Shown here piece by piece: positions 1 through 12,998 of a DNA stretch of 64,000 nt. The first letter of the stretch is position 1. Every line of letters begins with the position of its first letter. Below the pieces are notes generated by a model. That model was not told the DNA's origin, did not search any database, and saw nothing but the letters and a program-made list of their open reading frames with translations. A program made the position numbers and the translations under genes. The stretch comes from Inia geoffrensis (taxonomy: Eukaryota; Chordata; Mammalia; Artiodactyla; Iniidae): the NCBI GenBank assembly GCA_036417435.1, contig CM070909.1:14602597-14666596 (forward strand), read 5' to 3'.

Positions 1-17
1 ACTCACCAGACTTTTTC

Positions 18-125
18 CATTGTAAAATGGAGCAAATAATCAGTGCCTGGACTACTTCACTGGGTTGTTTTGATGATCAAAATAAGAATGAGATAACATG
101 AGTGAGTGCACTTTGGAAACTTGCC
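18..125 (+). mobile_element. MIR 3' fragment
   Basis: 'ttgtaaaatggagcaaataa' and 'cactgggttgttttgatgat' match the end of MIR. Confidence 0.5.
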
Positions 126-570
126 TTAAAAAACAGCAAGGTTTCCATCTTCTTGGTGTCATGTTATGGGTGCCCTGTATTCGCAGTGATGGATTGTTAG
201 TTTGCCCTGGTCCCTGTTCACAGGCTGCATTCCTGCTCCAAGTGAGTGGTTTCTCAAATGTATTCTTGGAGACTGATGAGAGAGGATGACAGCTCCACAC
301 CCACTCAACCACCACGGCAGTGCTAACATTTCACTGCTGCGGTATGGGTAATAAAGTCACTTCCAAATACATGATCCCTCTTAACCCTTAAACCCTGTAC
401 AGTTAATATTAGCTCCCCCAATTTACAGATGAGTAAACAAAGGTGCAGATTCTTATTGTCTTCTCAAGTACAAAGTAAGGGACAGAACCCAGCCCTCTCA
501 AAAATCCATGCTCTTTCCATCACTAAGCTGCTTTTCTTCTGGGAAACCAAATTTAAATAACTAAATGAAC

Positions 571-674
571 AGGTAGGTAGATAGGTAGGTAGATAGATAG
601 ACAGGTGATAGGCAGATAGATGATACATAGGTAGATAGATAGATAATGGATGGACAGACAGACAAGTAGACAGA
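571..674 (+). repeat. imperfect tetranucleotide (GATA/GGTA/GACA) tract
   Basis: A decayed microsatellite of about 26 units; interruptions are frequent. Confidence 0.9.
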
Positions 675-1191
675 TGGCCAACCAAAGGGTGTGTTCTGTT
701 GATACACTAAAGTTTCCTCCTTTGTTTGAGAAGAACATTATTTTAATGACTTTTGGGAAGAAACGGTTTGATTTAGTTTACAAATCAAAGGGATACCAAG
801 GCAGGGAAATAAAACAAGTGAATAGGCGTTACCTCTGGTTTGCCTGTGAAATGAACCATAAGCCCAGACCATAATCTATAAGGCTTGAAGTGATGAGGTT
901 TAAATGGCTTCAGCTCATGACAGGCTCAATAAGCGCCAACCTATAAAGACAGATCTATGGCGTTCCTTCTAGCTATAAAGGGCTCCCCCTCAAATGTGTA
1001 CAGAATTTTATTTTTATGAGTTTCTAGTCAGTCATTCACGTGACAGCAATTCCTGGCCTGTACTAAACTTCCTCTTTTAATGATTAATCTACACTTCTTA
1101 TGGAGAGCAGGAGGTGGGAACATTAACAGAAGCCAGACGCCACATAAGCAATGAAACAAGGAGGGCACGCACCAACATGTCATCCACTTAA

Positions 1192-1245
<54 letters not shown>

Positions 1246-3167
1246 TCTCAGCGCAGGAATCCTGAGGGGACCAGATATTAAGACCCAGCTTGCAAAGTGT
1301 ATTGTATTTTTAATTGCTGTAAACCCCATTGAATATAAAGTGAGACATACATATACAGAAATGGCAATCATAACTGAATTCAACTACTCTAATGATAATA
1401 AGACTTAGGACCACTTTAACATAAAAAAACACAACTTTATTTAAAGAAAATTAATGTTCTAAATCATTTAAAAATAAATATTAATAGAGTGAACCCTAAT
1501 GTAAACGTGGGTGACAATGATATATCATTGTATGTTCACTGATTGCTACAAATGCACCACTCTGGTGTGGGATGTTGAAACTGGGGAAGGAAGAGAGGGG
1601 GCGGGGTTTAGGAGTTTATATGGGAACTCCCCGTACTTTCCATTCAATGTAGCTGTGAACGTAAAACGGCTCTAAAACATAGTCTATTTTTAAAAAGAAA
1701 TATTCATAACTTTTTCAGGTCACACTTTCTGGAGTTGTAGCCTTTAGGATCACTGCTATTAAGGGCATTTCACGAACATGCAGGGGCCAGTGATTCCAAT
1801 TTCTGGGTGAAATATGTTGATCTGAAGGCTAGACTCTAGTTGAACTTTTGGTCACACACCTTTGTTCTGAATGAATGTGTTTTGTAGAGCATACGATGGG
1901 CAGGCACATTTTAAGGAAGCCTGCAGAACTCTGCAGCGTTAAGGCACTCTGGGTCAAAATGACATCTCCAGCTCTCACTGAAGGTACCAAAGCTTTCCCC
2001 TACGCTCCGCCTACTAACTAACTACTTTAGCTCCCCAAAGAGAAAATGACCCTAAACAATCACTTTTTAAAAATCGAAATCACTTCCCTCACAACCGGGG
2101 GAGGTAGAGCCCTATCTGACTGACTGTGAGCCCAAAGCTCTGCAGACAACTTAAGGGAGATTTAGAAAATCTCAACTATATGCTTAGGTTATTATTCTCT
2201 TTGATTTACCAACACAGAGGCTTTAATTGATGTATTTATTGGTTTTATCACTGCATAACATGAATGAAGATTTGCAGGTCTCTGGCTTATGAGGATCACT
2301 GCAGCGTGATGCCACTGTCTTGCTTTGGGATGTGTGTATCCCTCTGTTTGGGAAGCTGTAATCAGAGCTGGTGATTGGAGCTGAAGTTTGGCCTCCTTGC
2401 TGCATTTGTATGAATTGATTAATACTGTTATTTTTTACTCTGTCTTGTGGTCTTCTGATTTCTCGCCACATATCAAGACCTTGAGATCATAGTACTTATG
2501 ATACATGGTAGACACTGAACAAATATTTTCACTGAAAGACTAATGAAATAAATGATGAATAAATGCCAGGTGAGTTCAGAGACCAGATAATTTGAATGAT
2601 TTACAGGGTTTATGTAAGAACAGCAGATAAGGCTGGCCTCTGGATTGGAGTTAGACTGTGGGAAATCCTGCATGGCCAGCAGAGAAGCCTAAGGGAGAAG
2701 GGGAATCGATAAAGCGTTCTCAGTGGGGCAGGAACACAATGAAAACAGGAAAGCACGCTTTAGTAAGAATGTGGTTAGAAGCGACGATGAGTCAAAGTAA
2801 ATATCTAATAGACACACCTACAAAGCAATTGTTCTCTTTTAATTTTATATTATTACTAAATTATTTTGAAATGCATTTTAGGTTAACCTGAAAAGGTCTT
2901 GAAATTTAATAAAATTATTGTAAATTATTCTGTTTCCTTGAGCTCATACAAATGAGTATTTTGTAAGTGATGTATTTCCACAGGAAATAATATTAACACA
3001 TTTGAAGAGTGCAACCTACCTAAAATAATGGGAGCTATTGGCTAAACATCCTAACGATAAAAATTGTGTTAGTAATTAATAAAATAATGATTTGTAGCAC
3101 TCTAGTTTTCATGAAGTATTTTAACATGTATAAGACCTAACACTTTTTGTTTACTTTTTTAAGCTAT
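675..3167. other. no gene seen
   Basis: Apart from the microsatellite at 1194-1245, AT-rich intron-like DNA with no recognisable repeat, exon or RNA gene. The same holds for 126-570. Confidence 0.5.
1194..1245 (+). repeat. (GT)n(GA)n compound microsatellite
   Basis: About 16 GT units pass directly into about 9 GA units. Confidence 0.95.
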
Positions 3168-3541
3168 ATAATAGCATTTTTAAATTAATTTTTATTGGAG
3201 TATAGTTGATTTACAATGTTGTGTTAGTTGCTGCTGTACAGCAAAGCGAATCAGTTATACATATACATGTATCCACTCTTTTTTAGATTCTATTCCCATA
3301 TAGGTTATTACAGAGTATTGAGTAGAGTTCCCTGTGCTATACAGTAGATTCTTATTAGTTATTTATTTTATATATATAGCCAGGACATGGAAGCAACTTA
3401 AATGTCCATCGACAGAGGAATGGATAAAGAAGATGTGGTACATATATACAGTGGAATATTACTCAACCATAAAAAAGAACAAAATAATGTCATTTGCAGT
3501 GACATGGATGGACCTAGAGCTTGTCATAATAGCTTTTTAAA
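3168..3541 (-). mobile_element. short L1 insertion with 5' inversion (twin priming)
   Basis: The left part (3185-3380) reads as the L1 3' UTR on the minus strand, with AATAAA on that strand near 3195. The right part (about 3381-3525) reads as the end of ORF2 on the plus strand (residues like WKQLKCPSTEEWIKKMWYIYTVEYYS, broken at the edges). The pair is flanked by a 16-17 bp duplication, 3168-3184 and 3526-3541, differing by one base. Opposite orientation of the upstream segment inside one duplication is the classic twin-priming product. Confidence 0.85.
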
Positions 3542-6500
3542 AATAGCTTTATTAGAAGATTATAGTTATCACACCACAAAATTCACCAGTCTAAAGTGTA
3601 CAATTCAATGTATTTTAGTGTATTCACAGAGCTGCACAACCATCAACACAGTCTAGTTTTAGAATATTTTAATCGCCGGAAAAGAAAACCCATGCCCATT
3701 AGCAGTCACTCTCCACCCCACCTCACCTGCCCCCAGCCCTATGCAACCATTAATCATTCTGTACCTACAGATTTACCTATTGTGAAAATTTCATATAAAT
3801 GATATCATACAATATGTGATCTTTTGTGCCTGGCTTCTTTCACTTAATGTAATGTTTTCAAGGCTCATCCCTATTATAACATGTATTAGTACCCATTCCT
3901 TTTTATTGCTGACACTATTCCATTATGTAGATATACCATTTTGTTTATTCACTCATCAGTTTAAGGATATTTCGGTTGTTTTCATTTTGGGGTTACTATG
4001 AATATACTGCTGTAAACATCCATGTACACGATTCTACATAGACATATGTTTTCTTTCTATTGGGTGGGTATATAGGTAGAAGAATTGCTTGGTCATATAG
4101 TAACTCTACGTTTAACATTTTGAGGAACTGCTAATTTTTTTTCCAAAGGGCTACACCATTTTACATACCTATCCGCATTGTTTGAGAGTCCCATTTTTTT
4201 TTTGACATCCTTGCCAATATTTATCACTGTGTTTTTCATTATAGCCATGCTAGTGGGTGCAAAGTGACATCTTATTATGGTTTTGATTTGCGTTTCCTTA
4301 ATGGCTGATGATGTTGAACATGTGCTTATTGTTTATTGTATGTCTTCCAGGGAGAAATGTCTATTCAAACCCTCTGTCCATTTTTAAACTGGGTTATTCA
4401 TCTTTTTTATCATTTCGTGTAAAGTTTCTTTATAAAATTCCAGATATAAGTCCCTTATCAGATAACTTATTTGAATGTACTTTCTCATGCTCTGAGTCAT
4501 TTTTTTTTCACTTTCTTGATAATATCCTTTGATGCATGAAAAGTTTTTAATTTGGGTGATGTCAAATGTATCTATTTTTCCTCTTGTAGCCTGTGTTTAC
4601 ATGTCATATCTAACAAACTACTCCTTAACCCCAAGTCACAAATACTCCTAGTTTTTCTTTTTTCTTCTAAAAATTTATGTTTTTAGCTCTTATATTTAGA
4701 TTTATGATCCACTTTGAGTTAGAAATTTTATATGGTGTGTGGTACATGTCCAAATTCATTCTACATGTGGATGTTCAGTTGTCTTAAAACCATTTGCTGG
4801 AAAGACTATCCTTTCTCCATTAAATTGTTCTTGATACTTCTGTCAAAAATCAATTGGTCATAAATATGAGTTTATTTCTGGGCTGTCAATTCTGTTCCAT
4901 TGATCTATATTTCTATCCTTATGCCAGTAGCACAATTTCTTGATTATTGTAGCTTTGGAGTTAGGGAATGTGCATCTCCAGTTTTGTTCTTCTTTGTCAA
5001 GATCATTTAGCTATTCTGGATCCATTGAAGTTCCGTGTGAATTTTATGATCAACTTACGAATTTCAGCAAAAATGTCAGATGAAATTTCAATAGGGACTG
5101 CAGTGAGTCTGAAGAACCATTTGGGGGGTACTGCCATCTTGCCATCTTAGCAATAGAAATTCTCCCAATATATAAACATGGGTTATCTTTCCACTTCAGT
5201 ATTCATTAATTTCTTTCAGCAATATTTTGTAGTTTTCAGGGTACAAGTATGGCACTTATTTTGTGAAAGTTATACCTAGGTGTTTTATTCATTTTATGCT
5301 ATTTTAAATAGAATTGTTTTCTTTATTTCATTTTTGAATTGTTAATTGTCAGTGTATAGGAATGTAACATTTTTGTAACTTGATTTTGTATTCTGAGATC
5401 TTAATATACTCATTTAATACTTCTAGGAGATTTGTGTGTGTGTGTGAATTCCTTAGGATTTTCTGTATACAGGATCATGCCATATGTAAACAGATATTGT
5501 TTTATTTCTTCCTTTCTAATCTGGATCCTTTTACTAAAGCATACCTGTAAGTTGCCTTTTATATTTATCTATGCATTTACCTCTGCTGATGCTCTTTGTT
5601 TCTTCACGTGGTATCAAGTACTCCCTTGTGTCTTTTCAATTCTTCCTGAAGGATTTCCTTTAGTATGTTTTGTAAGGCAGATATATTAGAGACAAATTCT
5701 CCCTCAGCTTCTTTGTTTTGGGGAAGCGTCTTAATCTCTATGAAGCATAGTTTTGCTGGATATTGACTTCTCCGTTGACAGCCTTTTTCTTTCAGCACGT
5801 TGGTTGTCTTTCCACTGCCTTTTGGCCTCCATAGCTTTGGAGTAAAAGTTAGTTGTTATTCTTATTGAGGATTCATTATATACAATGGATAATTTTTCTC
5901 TTGCTTTGTTCAGAATTCTCTCTTTGTCTTTGCCTTTTGAAATGTTGACTGTGATATGTATAGGGGTGGATCTCCTTGAGTTTATCCTGCTTGGAGTTTG
6001 TATCCTACCTGGATGTGGAGACTAATTTTTTTTTTTTTAAATCAAATTTGTGGGGTTTGGGGGCCATTATTTCTTTAAATAATATTTCTGCTTCTTTCTC
6101 TCTTCTACTCTGGGATTCCCATTATATGTATGTCAGTATTCTTAATTATGTCCCAGAGGTCCCTGAGACTCTATTTATATTTCTTCTTTCTTTTTCCTTC
6201 CTGTTTCTTACACTGGATAATCTCAACTGACCTATATTCAAGTTCCCTGATTGTTTCTTCTGCCAGCTAAAATCTGCTGTTGAGTCCTGCTAGTGAATTT
6301 TTCTCATTTTAGTTCTTATAACTTTAAAACCAGAATTTCTATTTGGCTCTTTATTTGTAATTTCTCTTTCTTTATTGATGTTCTCTGTTTGGTGAGATAT
6401 CATTTTCATACTTTCCTTTAATTCTTTTGACATATTTCCTTTAGTTATTTGAACATATTTGTAAAAGCTGGTTTAAAGTCTTTGTCTATTAAACCCATGA

Positions 6501-7640
6501 TCTGGGATCACTCAGGGACAGTTTCTATTGACTGCGTGTGTCTGGATGATACTTTCTTATTCCTTTGTGTGTCTCATAATTTTTGGTTGAAAACTAGACT
6601 TTTTAAATAATATAACGTGGAAGCTCTAAAGTTAGATCACTCCTTCCAAAAAAAGTATTTTTGTTGTCACTGTTGTTATTATTTTTGTGTCGTTGCTGTT
6701 GCTGCTGTTTGTTTGTTTTATAACTTTCCCAGGCCAATCTTGTAAAGTTTGTATTCTCTGTAGCATATAACAGCTGAAGTATCTGTTCAGTTAACTTACT
6801 AATCAGCTAGTGATTAGTCTGAGACTTCTTTAAAAGTCTTGAAAAAGTAAGTCTTCCAACCTTTTTTGTCAGACTTTCCCTGTGTGTTGGGACATGATTT
6901 CAATGCCCAGGCAGTCAGTTTATAACTCTGCCTTAGACTTCATTTTCTACTTGCACAGAGCTTCAAGATTGGCTAGAGATGAGAGATTTAGGCCCTCTCA
7001 CATCTTTTCTGGGCATGCATATAGCTTTGTACATGAATACAACCTTCTAGATCCCCAGGAACATGTTAGAGCTTTTCAAAACCCCCTATGGATGTCACAT
7101 TTCCCTTATCTTCCTTTTAAGTCTCTCGTTGCTTGTCTGTAATGTTAAACAATCACTACTGATTTTTTTTGACAAATGCCCTGGGGATAGGGTTTTTCCT
7201 CCAGCAGCTGCTCTGAGTCAGATCAAATAACAACACCCTGAATGGGCTTTTTCCCCAGGCTGTGAGATAAATCAAATGATGACAACGCTCCATAGGTAGA
7301 ACTTTTTGTGGAGCTCCAAACCCAACCTGACTGCCCCTCCATTGACTCCAAGGCTGCCATTTTTCACAGTTACGTGGTTGTGAGGCTGGTTTTCAAGGTT
7401 ACTGTGCAGAGTTGGGAAGAGAATAACAATAGCAGATCAAGTTAAAATGCTGCAAACCCTATAGTTCTTAATGAGGTTCAGCAGTTTTTCCCAAATAAAC
7501 TATTATCAGATTGTTACAAGACTTCGGTTAATTTCCTGTGGTCTAAAAAGTTGATTTTGATGGTTTTGGCAGTGTTATCATTGCTTTTATGGGAGGGTGA
7601 ATTTACAGAGCTCCTCATTCAGCCATTCCAGAAGTCTCCT
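3542..7640 (-). mobile_element. long old L1M element, antisense, internally deleted
   Basis: On the minus strand this reads as a decayed L1. At 3542-5560 the match is to the 3' region and the C-terminal half of ORF2. Around 5580-6480 it matches the ORF1-type coiled-coil region and its upstream sequence, and to about 7640 the 5' side. Most of the 5' half of ORF2 is missing between them, so either an internal deletion occurred or two L1/HAL1 fragments lie side by side. All frames are broken by many stops. Subfamily is not resolved by eye. Confidence 0.75.
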
Positions 7641-9829
7641 ACCATTATTTATTCTTAAAGAGAAATGTAATTTGATTGAAACTTTTCATACATTATAAGT
7701 GATTCTTGATCTTTGATTTCATCTAATTTATTTAGGTGATTACACATTTTAGTTCAAAGTTCATGAATTTATGACATGTGGCAGAAACCTAAATTTTCCT
7801 ACATTTTTCCAGTCCCTTCTTTATATCACATAGTTCCTCATATTATAAATAATATTAAATCTCCTAAGTGATCCTCCTTTCTTTCCCCTTATTTTGATTG
7901 TGTTTCTTATCACTGGTACCCAGAACAGAACACAATATTCCTATGCTATCAGACATTTGCAGAACATAGGAGGGCTTTTCCATCTCCCCATAATAGGTAT
8001 TATTCTTATATTGCTGTTGTTTTTCAGTGTACACACTTGCTTGAGTATGCGAATACGTACAGATCCGTATCAGCTTGAAATAGGACACCGAACAATGAAA
8101 ATTGTAAAATAGATGCTGAAAAAGTTAGTTTTTTTCTGTTGGAGGTCAGGTACTTAGGTATACTGCAATCTGAAAATGGTCAGAAGGCTAGTCAGCTGAC
8201 ATCTTTCAAACTGCCTACCATGATGCATAAATACTTTAGGAAATAATGGAAAGAAAAAAAGTCCACCCATCTTTCATGATTATAAGGATATAATTTAAAA
8301 TACCAGCACATACAAAATTTTACTTGGTACTTTCTTTTGTATTCTTTAAAGATATTTTAATTTAAAAAAAACTACATTAATCTAGTTTCTTCTTCTGGGT
8401 AATGCATTGCCTTAGAGAACTTTGCTAATAATTGACCTTTCAATAAAAGAATACACTCCTATTAACTAACTACCCTTCACGCCCCTTAAGTACCAATAAT
8501 ACAAACAAAAAGGGTAAACACATTTATTTGTAAACACATTTATTTGAGGGTGGCTACACCTTTCTGATAACTTATTAAAATGTTATCATAATGTGTGAAA
8601 ATGATTGAGTTTATTGAAAACGTCGTCACTTAATTTTTCTACATCTTAATGATATACAGGTGTTCATAATCCTTTTGATTACTTTCAAATAAATTTAAGA
8701 ATATATTTTGGCATGATGATTTCTAATTTCTTAAAAATTTTAAAACTCATATAGAAAAATTCTCCCTCTGTAATTTAGCTGACTTGTTTATGAATTTCTT
8801 CTTCTGAAATTCATACCACTGCTTAATAGAGCACCTCACATTGTATTTCTTTCTGATAAGTCCAATGGCTCCATGTTTGATCATGAAAGGCAGCAAAAAT
8901 TATCACAGTATTTTAAAATTAGAGACACCTAAGCTGTCAGCTTAAAGGAACATTTGTTATCAGTCTCCTAGCCTATAAACACATTGGCTACAGCTGAAAA
9001 TCTAGAGTAGAGACCAAATATATACATAGATATATACACAATATATATATTGAAAGACAGAACCTATAAAGGACATGAGGAATAAAGAAGCAAGAGAAAA
9101 AATGAGACTAAAATTGTGATCTCTCCTTATTCCATCTCTTTCTTTTCTACTTGTATCGTCTATTCTTTTTGCTGCTTAAAATCATGATATTATACTTTAC
9201 TGTTTTGCAGTATTAACCAGAAACCAAGAGCACATAGAACAAAGGGAGCTGGAAGCATATATTTAGACATTTACATGCTATCATCCCCAGATCTGCCCTT
9301 TTCAGCTTTTTTTTCCCAAATAGTTTGAAACCCTTCCCTGGATGACTGAGGGAAAAGATTTCACATTTTTACTGCTATATTGGAGCAGGAAAGGGGAAAG
9401 CTAAATGGTATAATGGAGGGATACACTGCAATTCTCTCATTTTGACTATGTGTTAAGAACTTGATTCTATAATGAAATAAGTTCAAGAGTAGCTTTAAGC
9501 TCTCTAGAAACTCACTAACTACACTCTTCTTATTCATTTCAACCATTCTTCTGACTGAAACATTGTATTTTCCCCCTCCACTTAAAATGACACCATTGGG
9601 TTTTCTGCAATATTTACTGTTATGTATTTTGGGAGACTGTAGTAAAAATATGAAGACTGGGAGCTTGGCAGTAATGAATAGACTTGATCTGTGCTCTGCA
9701 AAGTTAAAGTACAAGAAATGATCAATACAATATCAAGGAAGGTACACACAAGACAATATCCATCTATTTCTTTTCTTTCCTTTTTTCATTAATTTTATAA
9801 ACTGTTGTTTTATTTGGGGAGAGAATATG
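7641..9829. other. no gene seen
   Basis: AT-rich, short open frames only; one 16-bp duplication (8513-8546) and a TA-rich stretch near 9018-9050. Confidence 0.5.
8513..8546 (+). repeat. 16-bp direct duplication
   Basis: The unit taaacacatttatttg occurs twice in a row. Confidence 0.85.
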
Positions 9830-10010
9830 CTTCGGACTCATGAAGGCCTGGACTTGAGTTCCAAGTTCATCTCTTACCGTGTGATCTTACGCAAGTTACA
9901 TATTATATTTGAGCCTCAATTTTCTCATCTGTAAAATATGGATAATGAAACCTGATGTGAGGGCCAAATCATAAACATAAATTAAATGACTGCATTGAAA
10001 CGAAAGTTTG
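9830..10010 (+). mobile_element. MIR
   Basis: 'atgaaggcctggacttgagt', 'acgcaagttacat', 'ttctcatctgtaaaatatgg' follow the MIR core and 3' part. Confidence 0.8.
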
Positions 10011-10394
10011 ACCCCTACAAACCTCCAAGACATTCATCTAGGACATGTGCATAGCAACATTCTCCAAGTTCCTCAATTTATGTGGACATTTGGTAAAGGG
10101 ACCAACCAATCAGAGATGTGAAAAAACTATGCTTTCCTGAAGAAAAGTTATTTATTGGTAAATAACTGTTTTCTTTTCTGGAGTTACAGTTGTATTAAAA
10201 ATCAGGTCAACTCTTTTATCTCAGAAAAGGTAAATGCCTACAGTAAAAGTTAATTAATTACTAAAAGTTTGTGTTGAAATTATAACTCTGCTTTCTCTAG
10301 TTAGTGTGTTGCCTAAAACACAATTATTTCTCCATGACCCTGTTAAATGAAGATTTTGGACATCAGAAATGTGAAAGGAAAAGACAGAAGGGAA

Positions 10395-10535
10395 GGGAAT
10401 TCCCTGGCAGCCCAGCGGTTAGGACTCTGGGCTTTCACTGCTGGGGCCCGGATTTAATCCCTGGTCAGGGAAATGAGATCCTGCGAGCCACGTGGTGCAG
10501 CCAAAAAAAAAAAATTTTTTTTTAAATAAAAAAAT
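10395..10535 (+). mobile_element. CHR-1-type tRNA-derived SINE
   Basis: Begins 'gggaattccctggcagccca', with the tRNA A-box region and a B-box-like 'ggatttaatccctggtcagg', ends 'gtggtgcagcc' and A-rich tail. Short form lacking the CHR-2 right part. Cetartiodactyl-specific. Confidence 0.85.
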
Positions 10536-11775
10536 TCAAGATGGAGAGAAAGAAAGAAGAGAAGGGAAGGCAGAGAGCAAGAGAATGTGTGATTATGTTG
10601 GGGGAGGTGGTGAGGAAGAGAGGGCGGTAGGAATGAATGTAATGTGTATGTGTGTTGGCTGGGGGATGCTGTGGTTGGCTACTACTTAGCTATCCTGGGA
10701 CCAAGGTAAACCCCTCCATTGTCCTAGTTAAATTTGTATTATACTAATTAAATACAACTGCTTCTAAAGACAGCAGCGATTTTCTCCTTACCTGATCGGC
10801 CATAACTTTTTGCAATCTCAAAGGCAGTTTAGAAGAAAAGGATCTCCAAAACCAATGTAGTTCAGAAGGGCTGAAAGCTAGGGCTTGGCACTGCTTTTAC
10901 CTAACTAAATTGAACTGTAGAACTACATTAAGGACTCTGCCATCAATCACCATTCAAGTCCAGGATGAGAGCTCTGTACCTGCTCAAATGCAATCTTCTG
11001 CCCCACCATGCTACAGTTAAATGTAGAGATTTTCTGAATTTCCATCAGAAAAATTCTGAAGTGTCTGGCTTATTCCGCTGAATGCATTATCTTCCATATT
11101 TAGGTTGCATCGTTCTCCAAAAAACTGTTAGGAAACATTTGCTTGCTGCCACGTAACATCCAAAAATATCAAGGTATTAAGAGAAGTGTGAGAAAATGCC
11201 TACGGGTTTTCTTATTCCAATTGCCATCTCTGAAAGCCACAACAGAGTGATTCATGGCTTTTCTCGGAGAAAATTACCAATCAACAGAGAAAGCAAAGTG
11301 AAGCGCTGAGGCATCCAGGGTGGGCAGTTCCAGTTATAGTCACACTTTATCACAGCTTCTCCACTGCACAGCGGGAGCTTCAAAAGATCGTTTCTGGACT
11401 TTGCACGAAGCGCCTAGGACAGCACTTCACAAGCTTGGACACAGATCTTGAGGGTCAGTGGCCAGGCCAAAGTTGTAATGTAATGCAAAGCAGATGGGTT
11501 GAGTTTAGTAGTTTGGGGAAGAAGAAAGAAGTGACATGAAATTCACCCATATGAACATATCTGGGGAGATTTCCAGTGCAAGGAAATTAAAGAAAAAGAT
11601 AACGGTATTTCTTAGCTAGGGATTTAACTTATTCTAAACTGCAAAGTCAAAAAATCTCATGGAATACTGTCCTTTCCAACAGAGAGGAATGTCATTCCAC
11701 ATGAAACCTTGGGATTTTACTGCAAAGGGCTGATATAGGAAGTGAACAAAGGTCTGAATTATCAAATTATAAATA
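10536..11775. other. no gene seen
   Basis: A purine-rich part at about 10540-10630, otherwise unremarkable. Likewise 12236-12757, which is moderately GC-richer but has no recognised feature. Confidence 0.5.
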
Positions 11776-12235
11776 AAGATGGATTAGGAGTTTGGGATTA
11801 ACATAAACACACTACTATATATAAAATACATAGGGCTTCCCTGGTGGCGCAGTGGTTGAGAGTCCGCCTGCCGATGCAGGGGACACGGGTTCGTGCCCAG
11901 GTCTGGGAAGATCCCATATGCCACGGAACGGCTGGGCCCGTGAGCCATGGCCGCTGAGCCTGCACATCCGGAGCCTGTGCTCCGCAACGGGAGAGGCCAC
12001 AACAGTGAGGCCCGCGTACCGCAAAAAAAAACAAAAACAAACAAACAAACAAAAACATAACCAGCAAGGACCTACTGTATAGCACAGGGAACTATACTCA
12101 ATGTTGTAATAGCCTATAAGGGAAAATAATCGGAAAAAGAGCTATATATACATATACATGTATAACTGAATCACTGTGCTGTTCACCTGGAACTAACACA
12201 ACACTGTAAATCAAATATACTTCCAAAAAAAAAAA
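11776..12235 (+). mobile_element. L1 3' UTR fragment interrupted by a CHR SINE
   Basis: Left part 11776-11832 ('ggattaggagtttgggattaacata') and right part 12056-12235 ('ggacctactgtatagcacag' to 'actgtaaatcaaatatactt' and poly(A)) join into one L1 3' end once the SINE at 11833-12055 is removed. Plus-strand orientation. The L1 is therefore older than the SINE. Confidence 0.82.
11833..12055 (+). mobile_element. CHR-2 SINE inserted in L1
   Basis: Full-length tRNA-derived SINE from 'ggcttccctggtggcgcagt' to 'cccgcgtaccgc', then an (AAAAC/AAAC)n tail. It splits the L1 3' UTR at 11776-12235. Confidence 0.93.
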
Positions 12236-12774
12236 ACAGAAAAAAAGATAAAGATGCAGCCCTATTTTCAGTATGAAATGAATCCGCAAGGCATATCCAC
12301 CGTGGATCCTGAGAGCCCCTGCCTTGGGCCATTCGGTCCCTCAGGAGCCTTCTTCAAACTACTCCTTCCTGTCCTGGAGTGAGAGGTGGGAGAGCTGGGG
12401 CCCTGAGTGGGGAGGCCTGAGCTCCTGGCTGAGACTCTGGCAGGAAGAGGAAACCTGCCTCTCTGCACAGTCCTGACAGCCCAGCTTCCTGTAAGTAGTA
12501 GCTCCACAGACTGTGGCCAAGAATGTTCAAATGAAAAACTCCACGCCCTTAAGGCAAATCCAGTAGATCATCCCCAACACCCTGTAACTGGAGTCACAGG
12601 CTTTGAGACTGAAGACACACTGGCTGAAGGTAATAGGAAGTATGTGGAGCCCTCCTGTCTGCTAGGAACTAGGTGACTGAACTGCCAGCCGTTCCTTGCA
12701 CTACTCATAAATATCAGAGGTGGCTGTCTGCCTCACTCATAGGTAAAAGCCTCACTCAAGACTCCATGGGAGTG

Positions 12775-12965
12775 GGGTCTTCCCTGGTGGCGCAGTGGTT
12801 GAGAGTCCGCCTGCCGATGCAGGAGACATGGGTTCGTGCCCTGGTCCGGGAAGATCCCACATGCCGCGGAGCGGCTGGGCCCGTGAGCCATGGACGCTGA
12901 GCCTGCGCATCCGGAGCCTGTGCTCCGCAACGGGAGAGGCCGCAACAGTGAGAGGCCCGTGTACC

Positions 12966-12996
<31 letters not shown>
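12775..12996 (+). mobile_element. CHR-2 SINE, full length
   Basis: Complete SINE with about 30-A tail. Exact 13-bp duplications aagactccatggg at 12758-12770 and 12995-13007 flank it, indicating a young insertion. Confidence 0.95.

Positions 12997-12998
<2 letters not shown>

Noticed and set aside
3334..3540. Frame with WKQLKCPSTEEWIKKMWYIYTVEYYS
   Set aside because: End of L1 ORF2 in a 5'-inverted fragment, not a host gene.
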